From Aurantibrevibacter litoralis (lineage in GTDB: Bacteria; Bacteroidota; Bacteroidia; Flavobacteriales; Flavobacteriaceae): 64,000 bases of DNA. Where the stretch lies: the NCBI RefSeq assembly GCF_034651555.1, contig NZ_JAYEEQ010000007.1, forward strand, positions 62,001 to 126,000, written 5' to 3'. The notes below the pieces were generated by a model. The model saw nothing but the letters and a program-made list of their open reading frames with translations, was not told where the DNA came from and ran no database searches. This document shows positions 35,086 through 44,445 of the stretch, in pieces. The translations under genes were made by a program, and so were the position numbers. Every line of letters starts with the position of its first letter. Positions within the stretch are counted from its first letter, which is position 1.

Positions 35086-38000
35086 GAGGTTCCTTTTTTG
35101 GTGGTTATGGGTAATCGTATTTCAAATCGGGTAAAGGTATTTTCTTCGGACGCTATGGTAATGGTGCCTTTGTGTTTACTGATGATATCGTGGGTTATAC
35201 TAAGGCCCAGCCCGGTGCCTTCTGTTCCTTTTTTAGTGGTAAAGAAAGGTTGAAACAATTTGTTTTTAATAGCCTCTGCTACACCGGGACCATTATCCTC
35301 TATGTCTATAGCTGCCATGCCGTTGTTTTGACTCTTGGTTTGCACTTTTAGCACCGGCTTGTAGTCTTTCTGTTCGGGCTGCAGGCCTTTGGTGCGCATG
35401 GCATCGAAGGCATTTTTGCATAGGTTAAGAATGACCCTGCTAAAATCCTCGGCATTGAGTTCTACAAGAGGCAAGGTCTCTTCCAAATCGAGTTCTATTT
35501 TTACATTAATAGCCGTTTTTCCTGCACGCATGCCATGAAAGGCCAGATTCACATACTCTTTAATGAGTTCATTCAAATTTGTAGGTTCCATAAGACCGCT
35601 GCCACCACGAGAGTGCATAAGCATCGACTTTACAATATTGTCGGCTCTAGTGCCGTGATGGTGCACCTTTTTTAGGTTTTCTTCTACATCATTAAGTAAG
35701 GAGCCTATTTCTTCTGTGGATTCATTTTTATCCAATTTTGTTAATTCTTGTCGTATTTCATCCAAATATTCCAAACTGAGTTCCGAAAAATTATTGATAA
35801 AGTTCATGGGGTTTTTAATCTCATGGGCAATGCCGGCTGCCAATTGCCCTAGGGAGGCCAATTTTTCCGATTGTATCAGTTGCGCTTGGGTGGCCTTGAG
35901 GTTTTCATAGGCTTTCTCTATTTCATGGGCCTGTGCCAACTCTTTTTCCCTAGTTCTTTCCTTTTCGCGAGCGACCAACCGACCGGTCTGCATTTTTACT
36001 AAGGCATACACCAATAGCCCAAAAATAAGTACATAAAGGAGATATGCCCACCAGGTGGCATACCATGGCGGGAGCACCGTAAAAGTGTAGGCAATTTCCT
36101 TGGAGACCGTACCAAAGGTGTTTTTGGCGCGAACCCGAAAGGTATAGGTGCCATGAGGCAAGTTGGTAAACTCCCTAAAAGATTTGTTTTCCCAGGTAGA
36201 CCAGTCTTGGTCAAAGCCTTCAAGTAAGGTCTGGTAGGTAATCAAAGTTTCCTTTATGAAAAACGGCGCAATGTAATTAAAGTTTATTAAGTTGCTTTTA
36301 TACGCTAATTCCGGCTCCTGATCTTGAAAATATTCCGGCAGTTTTAAATGGCTTTCCCCCGAAAATACAGATTCAAAATATAAGGGTACTTCATGATCTA
36401 TTTTGTATTCTTTGTTAGGATCTAACCGTAATAGACCTTCATCGGTACCAAACCAATACACCCCATTAGGTTCTGTATAGCCAGCTGTGGTGGTATTAGA
36501 GGCGATTAAATTTAAGGGGTAGGACTGCAAAATGTATGAACCATCGGGTTGCAGTTTGGCCAGTCTTTTTTCACCTTTAAAGTTTAGAGAAACATCCCCA
36601 AATTGGTTAGATCCCAAACCATACACATCCAAGTTAACAGAAGCGATTTCGTCCGAGAAACTAAAAACTGTATCTCTTACAAAGCGTTCCGTAGGTTTAT
36701 CGAAGAAATAGAATCCGCTAACACCGGAACTGTAAATTTTACCGTTTACGTTAACTGCCACTCCAGATAACCCTCGTATGCCATCGTCTTTACTGTAGTT
36801 TGTTACGCTCACATTAGGAACATCTAAATTGCCGGAGGCTGTTTTAGGAAAAACCACTCTGGATATGATTCCGGCCTGCGTACCTGCCCAAATCTCACCT
36901 TCGCTGTCTTCTACGAGGGAATATACAGAGCGATCTACGCCAGGAACAGAGCCAATGAAGTCATATTTATAATCTCCACGAGGTATGCGATACCGCTTAA
37001 AGACATGTATTCCCATACCTCCACCGGTAAAAACGTAACCAGAGTGCTTTTTGGAAATAAGGATTTCTGTGATATTGTAGTTTTCGGTTTCCTCAATTAA
37101 AGTTGCTTTATTCCCTTGAATTTTATAAACACCTTCGCCACTAGCCAATACCTGATCCCCATCGGGCTCCAAATCAAATACCTGCGAATTGGCAAATCCT
37201 TCTATTTGCTTTATTTCCCCATCGACCTTATCCACATAGAGTATATTGGTGGAGGTTCCGATATACAGATTATCATCATACGCGCCTAAAGAAAGGACAT
37301 TGCCCACTTCGTGCGCGTCAGAATTGAAGCGGGTAACAGGCGAAAAAATTTCAATTTTAGACAGTCCGTTGTTGGTGCCTACCCATAAATTTCCATAAGT
37401 ATCCAAATGAAAGGCGTAAACGCTTTGATCGGGGATGGAATTTTTGATATGAAAGTGAGATTTTACCTTGCCACTTTGGTCTATGATGTAAAATCCGTGC
37501 GCCAATACACTCAAAGCGTAGGTGTTATCGGGTAGTGCCAAGGCCTTGTATAAACTACGGTCTTCAAGAAGATGATCAATTTCGGTTGGGAAAGGATGAA
37601 ATGCCATTCCATCATAGTGATAGAGTCCACCTGAAAAAGCCCCCACTAAAAACTCCCCTTGTTTTTTGTAGGGTAACATCACCTGTACTCTGTTTTCACC
37701 AAGAAATTCGCTGCCGTTGATAAGGGTTAGGCTGCCTTGAGTTTCCTGAAATAAGCCTAAGTCAATTTGATGGACGTAGTAGGTGTCATTGAGCGAAAAC
37801 GCATACATAAATTGCGTATCCGGTTTCCAAATACGGATATTGTTGTCTGGGTCTTCGGTGTTGGGCGAATACACGAAAATAGCTTCTCGCGATTGGAAGT
37901 AGATTGTTCCAGCTACTTCTCTTATAGACCAAATATCATTGAAAAGCACATTCTTAGGCAGGTTAATGGCCAACGATTTCATTTGGGTATTCCCTATCGA

Positions 38001-38375
38001 ATCTTGAGCAACATAACCGAAGTCGCCCAAAGCTCCGTAATAAAAAGTACCGGATGCGGCAAGCAGCGTAGTGCGCACATTGGTATTGAACTCCTGAACG
38101 GGGGAAGTGAGCAATTCCCATTGCGCACCATCAAATTTATGCAGACCACTACTTGTACCTGTGTAGAGAAATCCAAATCGATCATGATTTACGTTCCATA
38201 TTTGCTGGCTGGCAAGCCTTAGATTGCCACCTGCCGAATAATTGGTAAAGCTCGGAATCCCTTGAGAGGCGTTTATTTGCGCATGTAGGGTACAACAAAT
38301 GGGTGCCGTTGCAATGAACAGGAAGGAAAGGATTTGGCTTTTTAGGGATTTGTTTTTGTGGTGGTTTGGTTTCAT
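35082..38375 (-). CDS. Propeller/Y_Y_Y sensor histidine kinase
   Basis: A 1097-residue kinase with a signal/anchor helix (LSFLFIATAPICCTLHAQ). A two-component regulator propeller fills about 30-690 (GNLWVGTNNGLSKIEIFSP, GEIWAGTQAGIISRV). A Y_Y_Y domain follows (LPHGTYTFRVRAKNTFGT), then one membrane helix near ATWWAYLLYVLIFGLLVYAL, a coiled coil, the H-box AAGIAHEIKNPMNFINNFSE (about residue 850), the N-box NLCKNAFDAM and GTGLGLSITHD. It lacks a fused receiver, unlike many propeller hybrids. Its receiver is the overlapping gene. The ligand is unknown. Confidence 0.93.
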   Translation of the reverse strand: MKPNHHKNKSLKSQILSFLFIATAPICCTLHAQINASQGIPSFTNYSAGGNLRLASQQIWNVNHDRFGFLYTGTSSGLHKFDGAQWELLTSPVQEFNTNVRTTLLAASGTFYYGALGDFGYVAQDSIGNTQMKSLAINLPKNVLFNDIWSIREVAGTIYFQSREAIFVYSPNTEDPDNNIRIWKPDTQFMYAFSLNDTYYVHQIDLGLFQETQGSLTLINGSEFLGENRVQVMLPYKKQGEFLVGAFSGGLYHYDGMAFHPFPTEIDHLLEDRSLYKALALPDNTYALSVLAHGFYIIDQSGKVKSHFHIKNSIPDQSVYAFHLDTYGNLWVGTNNGLSKIEIFSPVTRFNSDAHEVGNVLSLGAYDDNLYIGTSTNILYVDKVDGEIKQIEGFANSQVFDLEPDGDQVLASGEGVYKIQGNKATLIEETENYNITEILISKKHSGYVFTGGGMGIHVFKRYRIPRGDYKYDFIGSVPGVDRSVYSLVEDSEGEIWAGTQAGIISRVVFPKTASGNLDVPNVSVTNYSKDDGIRGLSGVAVNVNGKIYSSGVSGFYFFDKPTERFVRDTVFSFSDEIASVNLDVYGLGSNQFGDVSLNFKGEKRLAKLQPDGSYILQSYPLNLIASNTTTAGYTEPNGVYWFGTDEGLLRLDPNKEYKIDHEVPLYFESVFSGESHLKLPEYFQDQEPELAYKSNLINFNYIAPFFIKETLITYQTLLEGFDQDWSTWENKSFREFTNLPHGTYTFRVRAKNTFGTVSKEIAYTFTVLPPWYATWWAYLLYVLIFGLLVYALVKMQTGRLVAREKERTREKELAQAHEIEKAYENLKATQAQLIQSEKLASLGQLAAGIAHEIKNPMNFINNFSELSLEYLDEIRQELTKLDKNESTEEIGSLLNDVEENLKKVHHHGTRADNIVKSMLMHSRGGSGLMEPTNLNELIKEYVNLAFHGMRAGKTAINVKIELDLEETLPLVELNAEDFSRVILNLCKNAFDAMRTKGLQPEQKDYKPVLKVQTKSQNNGMAAIDIEDNGPGVAEAIKNKLFQPFFTTKKGTEGTGLGLSITHDIISKHKGTITIASEENTFTRFEIRLPITTKKGTS

Positions 38376-38424
38376 CTCGTTGGTTCTATATTAATAGCTC
38401 ATGCAAAGGTATTATAGGCGTTAT

Positions 38425-38669
38425 TTAAAGCGTTAGTGGTAAAACAAGTTTAAAGACAGTCCCTAAACCAATTTCACTGACCATTTTCAAGGTTCCTCCA
38501 TGTGCCTTTACAATATCATAGCTTAAGCTCAATCCCAAACCGGTTCCCTGTCCGGTAGGTTTGGTAGTAAAGAACGGTTGAAATATTTTTTTTAATTACC
38601 TCCGGAATCCCCATGCCGTTGTCTTCTACGGAAATATACAACTTATTGTTCAATTTTTTTGGTCATTGT
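38425..38669 (-). pseudogene. C-terminal fragment of a histidine kinase, frameshifted
   Basis: The fragment restores to KLNNKLYISVEDNGMGIPE, then (after a 2-nt deletion in an A run at about 38588-38595) PFFTTKPTGQGTGLGLSLSY, KAHGGTLKMVSEIG and a stop at 38425-38427. It matches the end of the kinase at 40920-44408 at protein level and partly at DNA level, but the last 25 residues differ, so it comes from a paralogue. The upstream part is missing: homology ends at about 38669, next to the RAYT stop at 38671. Confidence 0.8.
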
Positions 38670-38670
38670 A

Positions 38671-39132
38671 CTATAACAGATTCTGAAAAATATATCTTTC
38701 ATCATATTCCACTTTAAATTCTTTCAACAGGCTCAGATATTCCTCACCAAATGTTACAAATCTGTGGCGTTGCTCCTGATTCTTGATATATTTGAAAATG
38801 GTATCCACCATCGAATAGTGGTATGAAAACACACCATAACCCTCCTGCCATTCAAATCTTTCAGAAGTTAGTCTATGATCATTGATGTATTTAGAGGATT
38901 TAGCCTTCACAGTCTTCATTAATTCCGAGACAGATATAACAGGTTTTAACCCAAAAAAACAATGTACATGATCCTCCACACCATTTACAATAATGGTTTT
39001 ACAATTAGCTTCGTTGATTAAATTACCGATTACGCCAAAAAGTTGAGTTCTCCATGCCTTATCCAGTACGGCTTTCCGATGCTTAACTGCAAAGATGGTT
39101 TGGATGTAGATTTGATGATACGTATTGGCCAT
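38671..39132 (-). mobile_element. RAYT transposase (REP-associated Y1 transposase, IS200/IS605-like)
   Basis: A 153-residue single-domain Y1 transposase. The HUH motif is in VEDHVHCFFGL, and the C-terminal catalytic tyrosine helix is SYHYSMVDTIFKYIKNQEQR. FEWQEGYGVFSY is typical of RAYTs. Such enzymes are domesticated or self-limited relatives of IS200/IS605 transposases that move palindromic REP elements. It stands next to a 1.8-kb palindrome array (39147-40919) and directly abuts the broken kinase fragment. Confidence 0.9.
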
Positions 39133-39146
39133 TTCGTTCCGATTAT

Positions 39147-40919
39147 ATGTTTCGAGCCTACGGCTCTTATTTGTACTCTTTGCCTTCTTCCAACGGACTG
39201 AAGTCCGTTGTTACACTATTGGTCGAGCCTACGGCTCTTTATTTCGTTGTTTCTCTTTTTCAACGGACTGAAGTCCGTTGCTATGACATTGACCGAGGCG
39301 CTGCCTCTTTTTGTACCTCCCCGAACATTACAGGTCGGTATTTTCCATTTTCCTTGATTTATATGTTCCGAGCCTCCGGCTCTCCTTTTTGTTGTTTCGC
39401 TTGTACAACGGACTGAAGTCCGTTGTTACACTATTAGTCGAGGCGCTGCCTCTTTGTTTGATGTCCCCGTTCCTATTTTAGAGCCGCTAGGCTCGGCGTA
39501 TCTTGTAACCACGGATTTTTATCCGTGGCACAACGAAACCGAACTATGAACGAGTGCCGTAGGCAGGGTACATCTACATTCATATGTATTATAAGAACAC
39601 TATAGTAATTTTCATTCCTCGTTTCCAGTGGTTTATATGTTGCGAGCCTACGACTCTTATTTGTACTCTTTGCCTTCTTCCAACGGACTGAAGTCCGCTG
39701 TTATAATATTGGTCGAGCCTACGGCTCTTTATTTCGTTGTTTTTCTTTTTCAACGGACTGAAGTCGGTTGCTATGACATTGACCGAGACACTGCCTCTCT
39801 TTTTTGTGTTTCTAAATCTTCTCGTTCCTATTTTAGAGCCGCTAGGCTCGGTGTATTTTGTAACCACGGATTTTTATCCGTGGCATAACAAACAATCTAC
39901 CTGTAAACGAGTGCCGTAGGCACGGAACATCTTTATTCATACCCATAATAATAACAATATATTTAGCATCATCCTTCGTTTCCGGTGGTTTATATGTTAC
40001 GAGCCTACGGCTCTTATTTGTACTCTTTACCTTCTTCCAACGGACTGAAGTCCGCTGTTACACTATTGGTCGAGCCTACGGCTCTTTATTTCGTTGTTTT
40101 TCTTTTTCAACGGACTGAAGTCGGTTGCTATGACATTGACCGAGACACTGCCTCTTTTTGTACCTCCCCGAACATTACAGGTCGGTATTTTCCATTTTCC
40201 TTGATTTATATGTTCCGAGCCTCCGGCTCTCCTTTTTGTTGTTTCGCTTGTACAACGGACTGAAGTCCGTTGTTACACTATTAGTCGAGGCGCTGCCTCT
40301 TTGTTTGATGTCCCCGTTCCTATTTTAGAGCCGCTAGGCTCGGTGTATTTTGTAACCACGGATTTTTATCCGTGGCACAAACAAACCGAACTATGAACGA
40401 GTGCCGTAGGCAGGGAACATCTATATTCATATGTATTATAAGAACACTATAGTAATTTTCATTCCTCGTTTCCAGTGGTTTATATGTTGCGAGCCTACGG
40501 CTCTTTTTTGTACTCTTTGCCTTCTTCCGACGGACTGAAGTCCGCTGTTACACTATTGGTCGAGCCTACGGCTCTGTATTTCGTTGTTTTTCTTTTTCAA
40601 CGAACTAAAGTCCGTTGCTATGACATTGACCGAGGCGCTGCCTCTTTTTGTGCCTCCCCGAACATTACAGTTAGGTATTTTCCATTTTCCTTGATTTATA
40701 TGTTCCGAGCCTCCGGCTCTCCGTTTTGTTGTTTCGCTTGTACAACGGACTGAAGTCCGTTGTTACAATATTGGTCGAGGCGCTGCCTCTTTATTTGATG
40801 TCCCCGTTCCCATTTTAGAGCCGTTAGGCTCGGCGTATTTTGTAACCACGGATTTTTATCCGTGGCACAACGAAACCGAACTATGAACGAGTGCCGTAGG
40901 CAGGGAACATCTATATTCA
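39147..40919. repeat. REP-like palindrome array, four tandem units
   Basis: Four long units start near 39147, 39640, 39993 and 40485 (periods about 490, 350 and 490; the second lacks about 140 nt). Each carries several palindromes: GAGCCTACGGCTC, CAACGGACTGAAGTCCGTTG (about 11 copies, some mutated), GAGGCGCTGCCTC, GAGCCTCCGGCTC, AGAGCCGCTAGGCTC, ATGGATAAAAATCC-like arms around CCACGG, and GTGCCGTAGGCAC. The array ends exactly at the stop of the next kinase. No true gene: frames of 60-92 codons repeat with the unit. Confidence 0.92.
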
Positions 40920-43900
40920 TCACATAGGCAATACAATTAAAAACTCACTACCCTCTCCTTCCCTCGTCTCCACTTTTAACTCGCCATTATGACCTTTGGT
41001 AATAATATCATAGCTCATACTCAATCCTAAACCGGTTCCCTGTCCGGTGGGTTTGGTAGTAAAGAACGGTTGAAATATTTTTTTCTGAATTGCCTCCGGA
41101 ATCCCCATGCCGTTGTCTTTCACAGAAATATATAACTTATTATTTAATTTTTTGGTGCGTACCGTAACTGTGGGTTCATAATTTTCCGGTTGTTGTTTCT
41201 TTTTTTCGTTAACTGCGTAGAAGCCGTTAGTAATGAGATTAAGAATAACCCTTCCGATATCTTGTGGAATAATTTCAACTTTTTCCAGTGATTCATCAAA
41301 ATCGGTGAGTAAGGTTGCATTGAAGGATTTGTCTTTGGCTCTGAGTCCGTGGTAGGCGAGGCGTAAATACTCATCCGCTAAGGCATTGATGTCCGTAGGT
41401 TCTTTTTTGCCACTGCTATTTCTGCTGTGTTGCAGCATTCCTTTCACGATATTATCGGCGCGTTTACCATGATGGTTTATTTTTTCCAGGTTTTGTTTGA
41501 TATCCAAAGAGATAGCCTTTGCTTCTTCAAAATCACCTTTATCTAATTCTTCGTTCATTTCGTCAATCAATTCATTACTTACTTCACTAAAGTTGTTGAC
41601 GAAGTTTAAGGGGTTTTGTATCTCGTGGGCAATACCTGCTGTGAGTTCTCCAAGGCTTGCCATTTTTTCGGATTGGATGAGTTGGGCTTGGGTCGATTTG
41701 AGTTGATTATAAGCCTTCTCTATTTCTCGGGCCTGTGCCAATTCCTTTTCCTGAGTTCTTTTCCGCTCTTTTTGTAACAATCTTGTCCGTTGAATTTGAC
41801 CTACAGCATAAATTCCTGTAATAAATAGCAATCCAAATATGGAGTATGCCCACCATGTTCGGTACCAAGGAGGCAAGACCGTCAGCAAAAAAGAAGCCCC
41901 TTCTTGGTTCCATACCCCATCGGCATTTGCCGCTCTCACCTTAAACGTGAAATTACCATGCGGTAAATTTGTGTAGGTAGCAGATCGTTTGTTGCCTGCG
42001 TCAATCCAGTTAGCATCAAAGCCTTCCAATTGGTAGGCATACTGGTTTTTTTCAGGATTGCCGAAATGTAGCGCCACAAAGTCAATGGTCAATTCATTCT
42101 CATCATATTCAAGGGTAAGTCTTTCCCTGTTAGGAGATGGGTTCAGATAAGGTACCTCGACACCAGACGTAATAGATTTATTAAACAGTTTAACATCGGA
42201 AATAACAACTTGAGGGGGTCTTTCATTTGTAATAAGTTGTGCCGGTGTAAATACGGTGACGCCTTCTACATTACCAAAATACATCCTACCATCTTTTCCT
42301 TTGGCAAAGGAGAACTGATTATATTCAAGTGCCAATAATCCTTCACTAAAACCATAGTTCCTTATCTGTTTAGTATCCGGATTATAATTAGAAATACCAT
42401 TGTTTGTACTCATCCAAAGTGTACCTTGATCATCTTCAAGAATGCCGTAAATAATATTATCAGGAAGTCCGTTTTCCATCGTTAAATGAGATACTAGACC
42501 GGTGCTGACATCAAGCCGATCTAACCCAGATTGATAACTCGCTAACCATAGAATACCAGGCTCTTTCCTCCGTTCAAGTATGCATTGCATCCTGTTACTA
42601 CTAATTGAAGTGGTATCTTTTACATTGTGGACTGACTTAAGTTTTCTTTCTCCGGATGCAGTAAATTCTACTAAACCAATGGAAGTACTAACCCAAAGCG
42701 ACCCCTGGGTGTCTTGCAAAAGAGAATAAACCCTTGGCGCCTGATCTGTAGTATTATCTGTGAGTGGAATAGGTGAAAAGACACCGTTGCGTGTATCCAG
42801 CAAATGTAGCCCTCCTGCACTACCTACATAAAGCTTACTCGAATCTCTCACCATTGGTTCCAGTGCCCAAATATTATCACGGCCTGTGTTTTCTTCAGGT
42901 GTATCACGAAGAAAGCGTTTCACTTTTCCGGTAGTACGATTAAGCAGGTTAAGACCACCCGATCCGCCTACCCAGAACCCTCCTTGGTCGTCTTCTGCAA
43001 AAACATTAAATCTCCTGTTAAGAAGTGTATTGGGATCATTAGGGTCATGAGAATACCGGGTAATTTTATCACTATTAGCGTCAAATTGCGTCAAATAAAA
43101 GGGGTCTTCAACAGTTGCTACCCATAAGGAGCCTTCACTATCTTCATAGATACCCCAGACAAATCCCGGAGCCAGGCTCGAAGGATTATCAGGGATGTTT
43201 TTTAAATGTTTAAAATTCACAGCCCCGGGATTGAATTTATTAACACCCTTTAAGGTTGTTCCTGCCCACATCATTCCCGAACGATCTAAAAATAGGGTAT
43301 AAATAGAATTTGAACTCAAACTATTATTGTCCTCGGGATTGTGAACATAATTGGTGAATTGTTCGGTTCGCATATCAAAACGTGCAATACCACCAAGCCT
43401 GCCTCTCACGAGCCAAAGAACGTTTGGGTCATTTGGATCTGGAGCGATATCATGAAATGAATTTCTTTGATTTTCGACTTTTTCCTCGGGTTGGATAAGA
43501 AATCGCTGGTATTTCTTAGTTTTTCGGTTAAAACGAACGAGTCCGTAACTGGTCCCTAACCACATGATTTCTTGACCATCATCTGGGATGTGAAGCGCGT
43601 TTATAACCAACGAATCTCCCTGAAAGCTGGCTCGCCCTGAAACGTGTAAATAATTTTCAATTGAATTAGATTTAGGGTCAATTCTACTCAGCCCATTGGG
43701 CGTTCCTGCCCAGATATAACCGTTCTGGTCTTCTTTTATATCTAAGACTACATCTGAAAGAATGGAAGCAGGCTCTTCAGGCTTATGCAGATATCTTGTG
43801 AACACTCCTTCTTCGCCCATCCGCATGCGATTTAGCCCAGAACCATATGAACTTACCCAGAGATCCCCATTACTGCCTTCAACTACTTTCTTGGCATTAT

Positions 43901-44408
43901 TTGTAGAAATGCTGGTAGGATTATCCTGATCATATTGATAATGAACAGCTTTACCAGTGGCTGGATTCAAGCGATTAAGACCGCCGGTGGTAGCCACCCA
44001 AAGATCACCATTTTGCGATTCATTAATGGAATTTATAGCACCAGATACTATGGAAGTAGAATCGAACGGACTGGAAGTAAACACCTTGAATTCATGTCCA
44101 TCATACCGGTGCAACCCAGTTTGCGTACCTATCCAGATAAATCCTTTTTTATCCTGAAAGATGCTGCTCACGTCTCCTTGGGTTAGTCCATCTTGGACAC
44201 CCAATTTCTCAAAACGCAGCACTGGAGCCTCACTTAATAATTTGGGAACTTTAAGGTCGTTTTCTATCTGTGCGCTACAGGGTACAGATAGAATTAAAAT
44301 GGTGAAGATTAATACTAAGGTAAAAAGCGAATGATTAAAAGAGAATGCAGAATTGATAGTATTCGTCTGTCCCGTATCGCTTGATGTTAATTGTTTTTTT
44401 CTTATCAT
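40920..44408 (-). CDS. Propeller/Y_Y_Y sensor histidine kinase
   Basis: A 1162-residue kinase. N-terminal anchor helix (LVLIFTILILSVPCSAQ), two-component propeller about 60-770 (VSSIFQDKKGFIWIGTQTGL, SEGSLWVATVEDPFYLTQF), Y_Y_Y domain (LPHGNFTFKVRAANADGVWN), membrane helix (TWWAYSIFGLLFITGIYAV), coiled coil, H-box TAGIAHEIQNPLNFVNNFSE, N-box NLITNGFYAV, GTGLGLSMSYD. No receiver. Its stop is at the edge of the palindrome array. It lies 37 nt after the giant kinase and is probably co-transcribed with it. Confidence 0.93.
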   Translation of the reverse strand: MIRKKQLTSSDTGQTNTINSAFSFNHSLFTLVLIFTILILSVPCSAQIENDLKVPKLLSEAPVLRFEKLGVQDGLTQGDVSSIFQDKKGFIWIGTQTGLHRYDGHEFKVFTSSPFDSTSIVSGAINSINESQNGDLWVATTGGLNRLNPATGKAVHYQYDQDNPTSISTNNAKKVVEGSNGDLWVSSYGSGLNRMRMGEEGVFTRYLHKPEEPASILSDVVLDIKEDQNGYIWAGTPNGLSRIDPKSNSIENYLHVSGRASFQGDSLVINALHIPDDGQEIMWLGTSYGLVRFNRKTKKYQRFLIQPEEKVENQRNSFHDIAPDPNDPNVLWLVRGRLGGIARFDMRTEQFTNYVHNPEDNNSLSSNSIYTLFLDRSGMMWAGTTLKGVNKFNPGAVNFKHLKNIPDNPSSLAPGFVWGIYEDSEGSLWVATVEDPFYLTQFDANSDKITRYSHDPNDPNTLLNRRFNVFAEDDQGGFWVGGSGGLNLLNRTTGKVKRFLRDTPEENTGRDNIWALEPMVRDSSKLYVGSAGGLHLLDTRNGVFSPIPLTDNTTDQAPRVYSLLQDTQGSLWVSTSIGLVEFTASGERKLKSVHNVKDTTSISSNRMQCILERRKEPGILWLASYQSGLDRLDVSTGLVSHLTMENGLPDNIIYGILEDDQGTLWMSTNNGISNYNPDTKQIRNYGFSEGLLALEYNQFSFAKGKDGRMYFGNVEGVTVFTPAQLITNERPPQVVISDVKLFNKSITSGVEVPYLNPSPNRERLTLEYDENELTIDFVALHFGNPEKNQYAYQLEGFDANWIDAGNKRSATYTNLPHGNFTFKVRAANADGVWNQEGASFLLTVLPPWYRTWWAYSIFGLLFITGIYAVGQIQRTRLLQKERKRTQEKELAQAREIEKAYNQLKSTQAQLIQSEKMASLGELTAGIAHEIQNPLNFVNNFSEVSNELIDEMNEELDKGDFEEAKAISLDIKQNLEKINHHGKRADNIVKGMLQHSRNSSGKKEPTDINALADEYLRLAYHGLRAKDKSFNATLLTDFDESLEKVEIIPQDIGRVILNLITNGFYAVNEKKKQQPENYEPTVTVRTKKLNNKLYISVKDNGMGIPEAIQKKIFQPFFTTKPTGQGTGLGLSMSYDIITKGHNGELKVETREGEGSEFLIVLPM

Positions 44409-44445
44409 AAATGTGTTTTTAACCCTCTTTTTAACTCTTTATTTG

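Noticed and set aside
39147..40919. CRISPR-like array
   Set aside because: The repeats are palindromes of several kinds with uneven spacing, the spacers themselves repeat between units, and no cas genes are present.
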